This document shows positions 1 to 8,865 of a stretch of DNA of 64,000 bases, one piece after another. The position numbers and the translations under genes are program-made. Under the pieces are notes generated by a model. That model did not search any database, was not told the DNA's origin, and worked only from the letters and a program-made list of their open reading frames with translations. The DNA comes from Candidatus Polarisedimenticolaceae bacterium (GTDB lineage: Bacteria > Acidobacteriota > Polarisedimenticolia > Polarisedimenticolales > DASRJG01), in the NCBI GenBank assembly GCA_036275915.1, contig DASUCV010000008.1, positions 1 to 64,000 of the forward strand, read 5' to 3'. Within the stretch, counting starts at the first letter, position 1; every line of letters begins with the position of its first letter.

Positions 1-131
1 GAGGAAACGTCGGGTGTTGCCACCCGTAGAGGCTGCGCTGTCGGAGCATTCTCCAGAAGCCACCTCACGACGGTCGCTTCCTCATCCGAAATCGGACGCT
101 GTTCTTTCTTCCTGTCTTCGTGCTTTTTCAT
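1..131 (-). CDS. Partial hypothetical protein, N-terminus only (runs off left edge)
   Basis: An open frame starts at ATG 131 on the minus strand and continues without a stop to the window edge, giving 43 codons. The start reads MKKHEDRKKEQRP, a basic and very hydrophilic stretch, followed by an acidic then hydrophobic helix-like segment (DEEATVVRWLLENAP). A TAGTTA hexamer lies 6 bases before the ATG (138-143), matching the short-leader promoter pattern seen elsewhere in the window. The stretch is clearly less GC-rich than its neighbours. I do not recognise the family. It could also be a chance frame, because no Shine-Dalgarno sequence is visible. Confidence 0.4.
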   Translation of the reverse strand, partial: MKKHEDRKKEQRPISDEEATVVRWLLENAPTAQPLRVATPDVS

Positions 132-327
132 GCAGCTTAACTAGAATTGGTCCGGTCTTCGTTTGTCCCTCAAACGCTGCGAGCCCGGTCATCTAATCCG
201 CTGCGTCGAAGTGGCCGACAGCGCTTTGTTCTTTAGATACGCCAGTTAGCGGGCGAACGCCAGGGGGTGCCGTCGAAAACGCTGCGAGAAGCTCGCTACG
301 TTTGTCCGGAATTCTCCAAGTGGGCGA

Positions 328-1008
328 TCACTTCGTTTTCTTCCTGCTCGCGACGAGAGAGACGACCTTCGTCGCGTTTTGTGGGACCGTGAGCCCCTTG
401 CTCGACACGAGGTCGAAGCCGTCGAGATGGAGCTCGAGGTCGACCGCCTCGTCTGCAGGGACGGCCGCGTCGTAGTGATCGTCCGAAGGACGCAAGACCA
501 CCTTGCCGTAACTGAAGGGGTGCTCGTGTCCCGCCCGCGCGGCGTGCCACATCACGAGCTCGAACTCGTGCAGCACCACGGGCTTCTTGCCGGTCGGGGT
601 TTGCTCCTCGACGACGAGTCGGAGCGTTCCGGTCGGCGGGGAGATCAGGTCGATGGGCGTCGAAGCGTCGAGGTGCGTGATGTCGACGATCTTCCCGCCA
701 TCCTGATCGGGAAAGAGCGACACGCGCACCTGATCGTTCTTGACACCGGTGAAGTGTGCGAGCCCATGAGCATCGGTGGTGGCGGCCTGGGAGCAACGCT
801 GCGAGTGCGGCTCGCAGAGAAGGACGTCGCGGCCCGCGAGCGGCGCGTGACCTGCCGCGCCATCCGTGACTCTCACCGTCAGCGCATGTCCGGCCTTCGC
901 CGGCTGCGTCGGTGGCGAAGTCGTACTTTCCGCGGCAACGGCCGACGCCGAGCTGGCCGCGAGGAGAAGCGCGAGCGCCGGCACGGCGGCACTCTGGCCG
1001 ATCCTCAC
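328..1008 (-). CDS. Secreted hypothetical protein (226 aa)
   Basis: The product starts with a clear signal peptide (MRIGQSAAVPALALLLAASS, then Ala-rich with a probable cut near residue 26), so it is expected in the periplasm or outside the cell. The rest looks like an all-beta protein. An early segment with LAGRDVLLCEPHSQRC (two cysteines) followed by DAHGLAHFTG resembles carboxypeptidase-regulatory or transthyretin-like folds that decorate secreted proteins; this is inference only. The ATG overlaps the stop of the upstream DUF4010 gene by four bases (ATGA), so the two are probably translated together. No catalytic motif is visible. Confidence 0.75.
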   Translation of the reverse strand: MRIGQSAAVPALALLLAASSASAVAAESTTSPPTQPAKAGHALTVRVTDGAAGHAPLAGRDVLLCEPHSQRCSQAATTDAHGLAHFTGVKNDQVRVSLFPDQDGGKIVDITHLDASTPIDLISPPTGTLRLVVEEQTPTGKKPVVLHEFELVMWHAARAGHEHPFSYGKVVLRPSDDHYDAAVPADEAVDLELHLDGFDLVSSKGLTVPQNATKVVSLVASRKKTK

Positions 1009-2264
1009 ACACGCCCTTCAAGGAGCAGATAGGCTCCGATCGCGGCGGCGGCCATGCCGAGGAGCGGCGGCGCGACGATGAAGAAGAGGCGCCGCGTCCC
1101 GACCGTCGCGACGATCGAGAGCTTGACCGCCATGTTGACGAGGAAGGCGATCAGCATCGCGAGAAGCGCCTGCGCCGGCGGAATCGTACCCTCGGCAGCG
1201 AGTGTCGAGGCGGCAAGCGTCGCCGCATGGACGTCGGTCGTTCCGGCGAGCCCGGCGGTGACGAGGACGCCGGAGTCGCCGAACCTCCGCTGCGCCAACG
1301 CGCTCAGGACCAGCACGCCGCCGAACGCCGCGGCCATCGCGAGCGCCGGTTTCAATTCGAGCGGGTTCGAGAGCTCGAACGCGGCGGGCGCCTTCTGCTG
1401 CGCGTGCCGCCTGCGCCACCACACGACGACGAGCGCTCCGGCGATGCCGACGGCGACCGGCGCGCCGACGAGGACGATGGCTGCGCGCAGGAGCGCCGGA
1501 TCGGTGACGCCGACGACGAGGGCTTGGGCCGAGGCCGAAGCGGCGTTGGCGAGCACGATGCCGGTCGCGAGCGGCACGGCGAACTCGGGCTCGTCCTTCG
1601 CGCGGCGCGCGAGGGAGAGCGTGGCGGCGGTCGACGAGACGAGGCCGGCGAAGAATCCCGCGGCGGCGAGACCGCGCGCGGGGCCGAGCGCGCGCACGGC
1701 GATGTAGCCGGCGAATCCGACGCCGGCGATGAGCGTGAACATGAACCACAGGCGCGACGGGTTGATCACGCCCCATGGATCCACCGTGCGGTCGGGGAGG
1801 AGCGGCAGGACGACGAGCGCGATGACGAGGAAGAGGAGCGCGGCGTTGACTTCCCGGTTCGTCAACTCCTCGTGCGCGAAGGCGTGAATGCGCGGCTTGA
1901 GCCAGAGGACGAGCACGACGATGACGCCGAGCATCGCGGCGAGGCGCGGCTCCTGGTGGGCGAGCCAGCCGAGGCCGAACGTCAGGATCGCCGCGACCTC
2001 GGTCGTGGTTCCGGCGTCGTGGTGGCCGTCGTCCCCCGGCCGCAGGTAGGTCGCGACCGTCAGCGCGGCGACGAACGCGGCCAGCACGATCGCCACGGGC
2101 GGGCCGACGTGCGCGGCGAGGGTGCCGAGGAGGGCGACGAGTGCCATCGTGCGCGCGCCGAACGCCGTGCCGCGCCCCTCTAGGGCCCTCGACCGTTCGC
2201 GCTCGATCCCCACGAGCAGGCCGAGCGCCAGCGAGAGCAGGAAGAGCTTCGCGGTGTCGAACAC
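1005..2264 (-). CDS. MgtC/DUF4010-family integral membrane protein (419 aa)
   Basis: This is a polytopic membrane protein with about ten to twelve hydrophobic segments. The N-terminus (LLSLALGLLVGIERERS) is the MgtC/SapB-type signature: a first helix followed by the conserved G-ERER turn. The C-terminal half matches the DUF4010 pattern, with conserved small-residue helices such as FFAGLVSSTAATLSLARR and AGLAGTTDVHAATL. The family's substrate is not established. The start is GTG 2264, only 8 bases after a GATAAA hexamer (2278-2273), so the mRNA may have almost no leader. The gene diverges from the AddB-like gene, whose start lies 22 bases away, and it overlaps the downstream secreted-protein gene by ATGA. 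Confidence 0.85.
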   Translation of the reverse strand: MFDTAKLFLLSLALGLLVGIERERSRALEGRGTAFGARTMALVALLGTLAAHVGPPVAIVLAAFVAALTVATYLRPGDDGHHDAGTTTEVAAILTFGLGWLAHQEPRLAAMLGVIVVLVLWLKPRIHAFAHEELTNREVNAALLFLVIALVVLPLLPDRTVDPWGVINPSRLWFMFTLIAGVGFAGYIAVRALGPARGLAAAGFFAGLVSSTAATLSLARRAKDEPEFAVPLATGIVLANAASASAQALVVGVTDPALLRAAIVLVGAPVAVGIAGALVVVWWRRRHAQQKAPAAFELSNPLELKPALAMAAAFGGVLVLSALAQRRFGDSGVLVTAGLAGTTDVHAATLAASTLAAEGTIPPAQALLAMLIAFLVNMAVKLSIVATVGTRRLFFIVAPPLLGMAAAAIGAYLLLEGRV

Positions 2265-2286
2265 GCGTCATCTTTATCATGCGCGC
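2265..2286. promoter_or_regulatory. Candidate bidirectional short-leader promoter
   Basis: Only 22 bases separate two head-to-head GTG starts (2264 minus, 2287 plus). The sole AT-rich element in this GC-rich gap is at 2273-2280. Read on the plus strand it contains TATCAT, 6 bases before GTG 2287. Read on the minus strand it contains GATAAA, 8 bases before GTG 2264. One AT box may therefore act as the -10 element in both directions, with transcripts beginning at or next to the start codons. A second plus-strand hexamer, TATCCT (2300-2305), lies 8 bases before an alternative GTG at 2314. Confidence 0.4.
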
Positions 2287-5040
2287 GTGCCGCTGGGCTA
2301 TCCTGCCCGCACCGTGCTGGTCGTCTCCAACGCCTCGTCACTGGTGCTCGAACGGGAGCTGCTCGACCGGGTGGCGGCGGCGAAGACCGGGGATCCCCTG
2401 GCGCCGATCCTGATCGTCGTGCCCAGCCGCCGGCTGGCGGACCACGTCTCCCGGCGCCTCGTCGAGCGATTCGGCGCGGTGCTCGGCGTCGAGGTGGTGC
2501 ATCACGCGGGCCTGGCGCGCCGGATCGTGCGGAGCGCCGGCCTCGCCGAGCCGCGCTCGATCGAGAGTCCGCTTCTCGAGACGCTGACGCGCCGCGTCGT
2601 GCGGCGATCGCCCTCCGGTCGCCTGATCGATTTCTTCCGCGAGCGCCCTGCGGCGGTGCCGACCCTCATGCGGTCGCTCGTCGATCTTCGCGAGGGCGGC
2701 GTGGCGCCGGCCGCGGCGCGGGCGGCGCTCGGTCCGGAGCACGCCGAGATCGGCGCGTTGTACGCGCGATGGACCGAGGCGCTCGAGGCGGTGGCGTCGC
2801 GCGGTGGCGCCGATCCGGCGGCACTCGCCGTTCTGGCCGCTCCGCATGCCGCCGCGTACGCCTCGCGCTTCCGCTGTGTCCTCCACCACGGGAGCTACGA
2901 GCTGATCGGAGTTCACGAGGCGCTCGTCGCCGCGCTCGACCGGGGACGCGACGGGGTGGAGCTGAGGCCGAGCGCGCGCGGCGACGACGATCCGCCGCTC
3001 GATGCCGCGGCATCTTTCTTCCAGGCCCAGGGAGCGCTGACCGAGCTGACGACCGCCGCGCGCATGGCGCTCGCGGCGGTGCGTGACGGCGTGCCCCCGC
3101 ACGAGGTCGCGATCGTCGTGCGGTCGTTCGGCGCCTACGCCGCCGCGATGGACGTGCTCATCGACTCGGGCGACGTGCCGTGGGAGACGTCGTACGCGCG
3201 CGCGCTGCGCCGCGATCCCGCCGTCGCCCGCACCCTTGCCGCGATCGCCGCGATGGCGGACGACGCGGGAACCTTCGCCTCGCATGCGGCGGGGTTCGAG
3301 CAGGCCGCCGCGGCGGCGTTCGGCGAGCGCTGGAGCTCGCCGGCGGGAACGGCGCTCGCAGGTTTGCTGCGCACGCTCGCGGAGGTCGAAACGCTGCTCG
3401 ACGAGCGCGCCGCGATCGGCCGCGCCGAAGCGGCGGCGTGGCTGGAAGGCGCCGTGGATGCCGCCGTCGTTCCCGCCGTGCCCGGCGTGGGCGTTCGCGT
3501 TCTCGATGCGATGCAGGCCCGCGGCCTCACCTTCGAGCACGTGCTCCTCTCCGGCATGAACTCCGGCATCTTCCCTTACGTCGGACGCGAGGACCCGTTC
3601 CTGCCCGACGACGCCCGGCGGCGCGTCATGGAGGCGACCGGGCATCCTCTGCCGCTCGCCGCGCGACGCGAGCGCGAAGAGCATCTCCTGCTCGGCATGA
3701 TGCTCGGCTCCGCCAGGAAGCGTCTCGTCGTGTCGTGGCGGCGCGCCGACGAGGCGGGCCGCCCTGCGACTCCTTCTCTCGCCCTTCGTGACGTCGCGCG
3801 CGCCACCGGCCGGGGAATGACGGCGAAGGATCTCGAGGACGCGGCGCGGAGGATCCCCGCCCATCCGGGAGCGCGTTTCGCCGCGTGGGCCGCCGACCCG
3901 GGGCTGCTCCGCCGCGACGAGGAGACGCTGCTCGTCGCACTGCAATCGGAGGCGGGCGCCGATGCCGCGCCGGCGGTCGCGGCGCGAGCTCCGGGGCTCC
4001 GGCGAGCGATCGATCTCGTCGTGGCGACCGATGCGTTCTCTCCCGGATCGGGCCGGTACGACGGCCGCATCGGACCGGGGTTCGTCGATACACGAATCGC
4101 GGCAACCGCCCTCGAAGTTCTTGGAGCCTGCCCGCTTCAATTCTTCTTCCGCCATGTGTTGGACGTGCATGCCGATCCCCAGGCGAAGACGCCGTTCGAG
4201 CTCGATGCCGCGACGACCGGTACGCGGGTGCACAAGGTTCTGCACCACGTCTACGGCGCGCTGGCGGGCGAGGACGCCTTCACACGCCTCTCGCTGCCCG
4301 CGCGCGTCGCGCGAGCGCGGCAGATCCTGGGCGAGGTCTGGCCGGAGTACGCTCCCGAGCGCGAGGCCGCGCTCGCCGAACGCTTTCCGCTCCTCGACGG
4401 GATCGTGCGCCACGGGTGGCAGAAGACGCTCATGGCCTTCATCGCGGCCGACCTCGAGCGGCTCGAGGCGGAGTCGCTCGTCCCGGTCGAGTTCGAGGTC
4501 AAGGAAGAGAGGACGATCCCCGGCGGGCCGCCGGGACTCGTCGTCAAGGCCCGTTACGACCGGATCGTGGAAGGTGCGGGCGGCCGGGTGATCGGCGACT
4601 ACAAGACGGGAAGCAGCAAACTCGACAAGAGGCTGGCTCCGGCCGCGATCGTCTCCGGCGCCGAGCTTCAAGTTCCGCTCTACGCGCTGCTCGAAGGCGT
4701 GCCGGTGGAGCTCCTCGGCGTCGGCCCGCGGCTCGTCCCCGACGGCACCGAGAAGACCGACCCGCGGTTCGTTCGGTTCCCGGGCTTCGACGGCGCCGAT
4801 CAGCGCGACGGCGTGATCGAGACGATCGGTGTGCTCGCGCATCTCGCCGCGGAGGGCACGTTCCCGATCCGCGTCGGCGACGACTGCGCGTTCTGCGACT
4901 ACCGGACGGCGTGCCGCCGCCATCACCCCCCGACCGAGCACCGGGAATCGGTCTCGCCCGACGTGCAGGACGCGGTGCGATGCTGGGAGAAGAAGAAGGA
5001 GACGCCCCTTCTCGCGCAGGTCGGCCCGAGGACGGCATGA
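2287..5040 (+). CDS. AddB/RecB-like PD-(D/E)XK exonuclease subunit with four-cysteine iron-sulfur motif
   Basis: This is the AddB-like partner of the downstream helicase and is expected to form a two-subunit helicase-nuclease for double-strand break end processing. The N-terminal part carries a degenerate helicase-like fold (ILIVVPSRRLADHVSRRL). A later block, AMQARGLTFEHVLLSGM, corresponds to the inactive helicase motif typical of AddB. The nuclease domain has the GDYKTG core near residue 770. Cysteines at about 615 (LGACPLQFF) and 867, 870 and 876 (CAFCDYRTAC) give the C-X2-C-X5-C arrangement of the AddB iron-sulfur cluster that flanks the nuclease. The start is uncertain: GTG 2287 and GTG 2314 both follow -10-like hexamers closely. 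The stop overlaps the next gene by ATGA. Confidence 0.88.
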   Translation: MPLGYPARTVLVVSNASSLVLERELLDRVAAAKTGDPLAPILIVVPSRRLADHVSRRLVERFGAVLGVEVVHHAGLARRIVRSAGLAEPRSIESPLLETLTRRVVRRSPSGRLIDFFRERPAAVPTLMRSLVDLREGGVAPAAARAALGPEHAEIGALYARWTEALEAVASRGGADPAALAVLAAPHAAAYASRFRCVLHHGSYELIGVHEALVAALDRGRDGVELRPSARGDDDPPLDAAASFFQAQGALTELTTAARMALAAVRDGVPPHEVAIVVRSFGAYAAAMDVLIDSGDVPWETSYARALRRDPAVARTLAAIAAMADDAGTFASHAAGFEQAAAAAFGERWSSPAGTALAGLLRTLAEVETLLDERAAIGRAEAAAWLEGAVDAAVVPAVPGVGVRVLDAMQARGLTFEHVLLSGMNSGIFPYVGREDPFLPDDARRRVMEATGHPLPLAARREREEHLLLGMMLGSARKRLVVSWRRADEAGRPATPSLALRDVARATGRGMTAKDLEDAARRIPAHPGARFAAWAADPGLLRRDEETLLVALQSEAGADAAPAVAARAPGLRRAIDLVVATDAFSPGSGRYDGRIGPGFVDTRIAATALEVLGACPLQFFFRHVLDVHADPQAKTPFELDAATTGTRVHKVLHHVYGALAGEDAFTRLSLPARVARARQILGEVWPEYAPEREAALAERFPLLDGIVRHGWQKTLMAFIAADLERLEAESLVPVEFEVKEERTIPGGPPGLVVKARYDRIVEGAGGRVIGDYKTGSSKLDKRLAPAAIVSGAELQVPLYALLEGVPVELLGVGPRLVPDGTEKTDPRFVRFPGFDGADQRDGVIETIGVLAHLAAEGTFPIRVGDDCAFCDYRTACRRHHPPTEHRESVSPDVQDAVRCWEKKKETPLLAQVGPRTA

Positions 5041-8000
5041 CGCCCACGGACGCGGAGGCCCGGCTCATCGCGTCGATCGACGCGTCGGTCAACCTCGTCG
5101 TCGCCGCGGGCGCCGGCACCGGCAAGACGACGCTCCTCGTCGAGAGGATCCTGCACGCCATCGGATCGGGCACGGCGCGGCTTCCCGAGATCGCCGCGAT
5201 CACCTTCACCGAGAAAGCCGCGGGTGAGCTGCGGCACAGGCTCGCGGCCGGTCTCGACGCCTTGGCCGACGCGGCGCAGGGACGGGCGTCGGAAGAGTCG
5301 GGCTCGCGCGTCCTCGCGCGCCTCGTGGACGCGGGATGCACGCTCCAGGATCTCGTGCCGCGCCTGGCGGCGGCGCGCGGCGCGCTCGACCGGACCTCCG
5401 TGTCGACGATCCACGCCTTCTGCGCCGATCTCCTGCGCAGCCATCCGGTCGAATCGGGGCTCATCCCGGGCTTCGTGGTCGATCAGGGCCCGCTCGCGCG
5501 CCGCATCATCGATCCGGCGTGGGAAGCGTTCGTCACCGAGGAGATGGGACCCGCGGGACGCCGCGGCGCGCTGTGGGGACGCGTGCTCGCGGCGGTGACG
5601 CTCGCCGACGCGGCGGATGTGGCGCGTCAGCTCGTCAAGGGAGCCGTTCCGGACGACGTGCTCGCGCACGAGATCGCGCCGCTCGATCTCCAGTCCGCGT
5701 TCGGCACGACCGCCATCGCGTGGGCCGATGAGCTTCGCGTCGCGGGGGCGGTGACCGGCCTCACCCCGGTTCCACAGGAGTGGATCGGGGAGGCCGAGCG
5801 CGTCCTCCGCACTCTGGCGATGGAGGGAGTCGAGGCCGCGCAGCGCACGATCGATCGCTCGGAGCGCTTGCGCGACCGGCCGTCGATCGGAAAGAAGGTC
5901 GCCGAGGAGGACCGCGCGCGCGTCGAGGAGCTCTGCCGCCGCGTGAACAGCCTCCTCAGGGCGCTCCGGAAGCTCGACGAAGCCGCGTCCTCCGACCTCC
6001 TCGAGGCGGTGAGGCCGTTCGCGCGCGCCGCGCGCGAATCGCTCGTCCGCGCCGGGATCCTCGACTTCGACGGTCTCCTCGTCCGCGCGCGCGGCCTCCT
6101 GCGCGACCATCCCGCCGTCCGCGAGGCGATGAAGCGCCGGTTCCGGATGCTCCTCCTCGACGAGTTCCAGGACACCGATCCACTCCAGTACGAGATCGTC
6201 TTCTTCATCGCCGAGGTGGAAGGGAAGTGCGAGCGCGACGCGTACGCGACGCGCCTCTCCCCCGGCCGTCTGTTCATCGTCGGCGACGCGAAGCAGTCGA
6301 TCTACCGGTTTCGCGGCGCCGACTACGCGGCGTACCGGCGCGCCGTGGAGCACGTCGTGAGCCAGGGCGGGAGGGAGCTCTCGCTCACGACGAACTTCCG
6401 CTCGCTGCCGAGCGTGCTCGCACCGATCAACGCGCTCTTCACGGACCCCTCACCCTCGTGGACGCCCTCGGCGCATCTGCCGCCCTACGAGGCGATCGAA
6501 GCGCATCGGACGAGCGACGAGGAGAGCCGGTGCGTCGAGGTCTGGAGTCCCCTGCTTCCGAAGAAGGCGCTGGCCGCGGATCGACGCCGGCTCGAGGCGG
6601 CTGCGCTCGCGCGTGAGATCGGGGAGTTCGCCGGTCCCGGGAAGCGCTGGCGTTACGCGGACGTGCTCCTGCTCCTCCGCGGCTTCCGGGAGGCCGGTAT
6701 CTACCTGAGGGCGCTTCGGGCGCAGCGCATCCCGTTCGTCGTCAGCGGCGGACGGTCGTTCTTCGAGAGAACCGAGATCGTGCAGGCGCTCGCCGTGCTG
6801 CGAGCCGTCGCCGATCCCGTGGACGAGGTGGCGCTCCTCGCCTATCTACGCTCGCCGGCGGGCGGCGTCGACGACCGCGAGCTCGCGCTCCACGCGCAGC
6901 ATCACGACCACGCATGGCGGCCCGAGACGCCCGCGCACGCAGGCAGGACACCGGCGCTCGCCGCCGCGCTCGAGCAGCTGGACGCCATGAGGGCCGTCGT
7001 GGCCGATCTTCCGGTCGACGAGGCCATCCGCAGGGTGCTCGAGGCTTCCGGGATGATCGCCGTCTCGGGCCTCGCCTTCGAGGCGGCGCAGCGCGTCGCG
7101 AACCTCGAGAAGCTGATCGTCGCCGCGAACACGCTCAGTCGCGACGGCTCGCTCACGCTCAAGGAGACACTCGACGCCATCGAGGAGAGCCTCGAGCTCG
7201 ACGAGGAGGGCGACTCGCCGCTCGCCGACGAGACGATCGACGCGGTGCGCGTCATGACGATCCACAAGGCCAAGGGGCTCGAGGCCCGCGTCGTGATCCT
7301 GGCCGACACCGCGACGCGCCCGAACCTGGGCGGCCGCGAGGAATGGTCGATCGAGATGACGGGCGGGCGCCTCGCCCTCCGCGGCTTCGGCCTGCGCAAC
7401 GGCGCCGCGATTTTCGCCGCTCTCGACGACGCCGCGCACGAGCGCGCGGAGCACCTCCGTCTCCTCTACGTCGCGCTGACACGCGCCCGCGACCGCCTCG
7501 TCGTCTTCGGCGGCGGGGAGCCGACGATGGCGTGGATCGCGGCGTTCGCCGCGTGGGGCTACACGCCCAAGGAGCTCCCCGCGGACGGTCCGCTGCGCTG
7601 CGGCGACGTCCTGCACCGGTGCCTCGCCATGCCGCCTCCCGAGACCGTCGCCTCCGGAGCCGTGCCGGCGGGAGCGCCGGACGCTGCCCTCCGCTACGAC
7701 GAAGCGCTCTCCGCCGTTTCTCGCCTCGCCGCTCCCGAGATGCGCGCGCCGAGCCTGATCGATCACGAGTTCGAGCGCGGCGAGAGCGCCCTCGTCCCCG
7801 ACCTCGCCCGCGAGATCGGGAGCGTCGTCCACGCGCGCCTGGCGGGGCTCTCCAGCGAAAGCATGCCGGAGGCCGATGAGCTCATGAAGGCGTTCGACGC
7901 GTCGCCCCTTCGCGCGCGCCTCGACGCGCTCGACGTCCTCGGCCGCGAGATCCCGATGCTCTTCGACGACGGAGGCGCGCGCTGGCGCGGCGCGATCGAT

Positions 8001-8234
8001 CTCCTCTATCGCGAACGAGACGGCACGATCGTCGTCGCCGACTACAAGACCGACGCCTCGAGCGACGGCGCGGCGGAGCGCCACGCGCACCAGCTCGGCG
8101 TGTACGCGAAGGCGGTCGCGCGCGCGATCCCCGGTGCCACGGTGCGCGCGGAGCTCTGGATGCTCCGCACCGGCGAGATCATCCCCCTCGGCGTCAAATC
8201 TCGAGCCGGTACCCCACCCCGGAAACTGTTTTGA
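5037..8234 (+). CDS. AddA-like UvrD/Rep-type helicase-nuclease (1065 aa)
   Basis: This is a superfamily 1A DNA helicase fused to a C-terminal nuclease. It shows Walker A GAGTGKTT (residues 25-32), motif Ia ITFTEKAAGELRHR, motif Ic TSVSTIHAFC, Walker B LLLDEFQDTD (about 372-381), motif III VGDAKQSIYRFRGAD, motif IV TTNFRS, motif V VMTIHKAKGLEA and motif VI LLYVALTRARDRLVV. The end carries the RecB-type nuclease core: an RWRGAIDLLY strand and ADYKTD near residue 1000. It is coupled to the AddB-like gene by ATGA, so the pair very likely makes one complex for recombinational repair. The last 41 bases overlap the convergent response-regulator gene, so the final 13 or so residues are encoded antisense to its C-terminus. 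Confidence 0.93.
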   Translation: MTPTDAEARLIASIDASVNLVVAAGAGTGKTTLLVERILHAIGSGTARLPEIAAITFTEKAAGELRHRLAAGLDALADAAQGRASEESGSRVLARLVDAGCTLQDLVPRLAAARGALDRTSVSTIHAFCADLLRSHPVESGLIPGFVVDQGPLARRIIDPAWEAFVTEEMGPAGRRGALWGRVLAAVTLADAADVARQLVKGAVPDDVLAHEIAPLDLQSAFGTTAIAWADELRVAGAVTGLTPVPQEWIGEAERVLRTLAMEGVEAAQRTIDRSERLRDRPSIGKKVAEEDRARVEELCRRVNSLLRALRKLDEAASSDLLEAVRPFARAARESLVRAGILDFDGLLVRARGLLRDHPAVREAMKRRFRMLLLDEFQDTDPLQYEIVFFIAEVEGKCERDAYATRLSPGRLFIVGDAKQSIYRFRGADYAAYRRAVEHVVSQGGRELSLTTNFRSLPSVLAPINALFTDPSPSWTPSAHLPPYEAIEAHRTSDEESRCVEVWSPLLPKKALAADRRRLEAAALAREIGEFAGPGKRWRYADVLLLLRGFREAGIYLRALRAQRIPFVVSGGRSFFERTEIVQALAVLRAVADPVDEVALLAYLRSPAGGVDDRELALHAQHHDHAWRPETPAHAGRTPALAAALEQLDAMRAVVADLPVDEAIRRVLEASGMIAVSGLAFEAAQRVANLEKLIVAANTLSRDGSLTLKETLDAIEESLELDEEGDSPLADETIDAVRVMTIHKAKGLEARVVILADTATRPNLGGREEWSIEMTGGRLALRGFGLRNGAAIFAALDDAAHERAEHLRLLYVALTRARDRLVVFGGGEPTMAWIAAFAAWGYTPKELPADGPLRCGDVLHRCLAMPPPETVASGAVPAGAPDAALRYDEALSAVSRLAAPEMRAPSLIDHEFERGESALVPDLAREIGSVVHARLAGLSSESMPEADELMKAFDASPLRARLDALDVLGREIPMLFDDGGARWRGAIDLLYRERDGTIVVADYKTDASSDGAAERHAHQLGVYAKAVARAIPGATVRAELWMLRTGEIIPLGVKSRAGTPPRKLF

Positions 8235-8865
8235 GGTAGCGCGGCTCCGCCGGATCGTCCTCGATCTTCTGGCGGACGCGGTGGACGAGCTGCTTCAGGA
8301 GCTGGCGGTCTTCGGTGGTGCGCGCGCCCCACACGTGGCGGAGCAGGCGCTCCGGCGGCACCGTGCGATTGGGGTGCGCGACCATGAGCTGGAGGAGGCG
8401 GAATTCGAGGTTCGTGAGACGCGACGGCTCGGCCTCGCCGATGCGGACGGTCTGGAGGTCGGGGTCGAGGACGATCGCGCCTGCGGCGAGCGGGGCGGCG
8501 CGCTCGAGACCGCCGCGGCGAAGGCGCGCCCGCACGCGCGCGACGAGCGTCTTCGGGCTGAACGGTTTCGTGAGGTAATCGTCGGCGCCGAGGTCGAGAC
8601 CGCGCACGTGGTCGGCCTCCTCGCCGCGCACCGTGAGCATGACGACCGGCGTCTCCGAGGCGGCGCGGATCCGCTTGAGAACCTCGAAGCCGTCGAAGCC
8701 CGGGAGGTTGACGTCGAGGAGGACGAGGTCGGGGCGCTCGGCGCCGTGCCGCGCGACCGCGGAAGGGCCGTCGGCGGCGTCGACGACCGCGTAGCCGGCC
8801 TGGCCGAGGACGAAGCCGATCAGCTCGCGGAGCTCGCGGTCGTCGTCGACGACGAGAACCTTCAC
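8194..8865 (-). CDS. OmpR/KdpE-family response regulator (223 aa)
   Basis: The N-terminal receiver domain has the acidic pocket (VLVVDDD), the phospho-acceptor Asp51 (VLLDVNLPGFDG) and the conserved lysine in YLTKPFSP. The C-terminal half is a winged-helix DNA-binding domain of the OmpR type (LTNLEFRLLQLMVAHPN, then RVRQKIEDDP and the final SGVGYRL hairpin). It is expected to bind promoter DNA after phosphorylation by the adjacent histidine kinase. The GTG start overlaps the kinase stop (GTGA). It is the last gene of the sulfate-transport run on this strand, which suggests that the two-component system senses or controls that process. Its 3' end overlaps the addA-like gene by 41 bases tail to tail. 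Confidence 0.93.
   Translation of the reverse strand: MKVLVVDDDRELRELIGFVLGQAGYAVVDAADGPSAVARHGAERPDLVLLDVNLPGFDGFEVLKRIRAASETPVVMLTVRGEEADHVRGLDLGADDYLTKPFSPKTLVARVRARLRRGGLERAAPLAAGAIVLDPDLQTVRIGEAEPSRLTNLEFRLLQLMVAHPNRTVPPERLLRHVWGARTTEDRQLLKQLVHRVRQKIEDDPAEPRYLKTVSGVGYRLEI

Noticed and set aside
134-251. Possible integron attC-like site (CTTAAC ... GTTAGCG)
   Set aside because: The bases inside the two end boxes are not complementary, so no attC hairpin forms, and no cassette series is visible.
1018-2280. 420-codon minus-strand frame starting MIKMTRVRHRE
   Set aside because: Almost pure Arg/Ala/Pro content in the wrong frame of the DUF4010 gene, whose product has a clear membrane-protein pattern.
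2338-4941. 867-codon open frame antisense to the AddB-like gene
   Set aside because: The translation is Arg/Asp/Glu-rich with no motif, while the opposite strand has a full AddB-like domain set. It is a by-product of high GC content.
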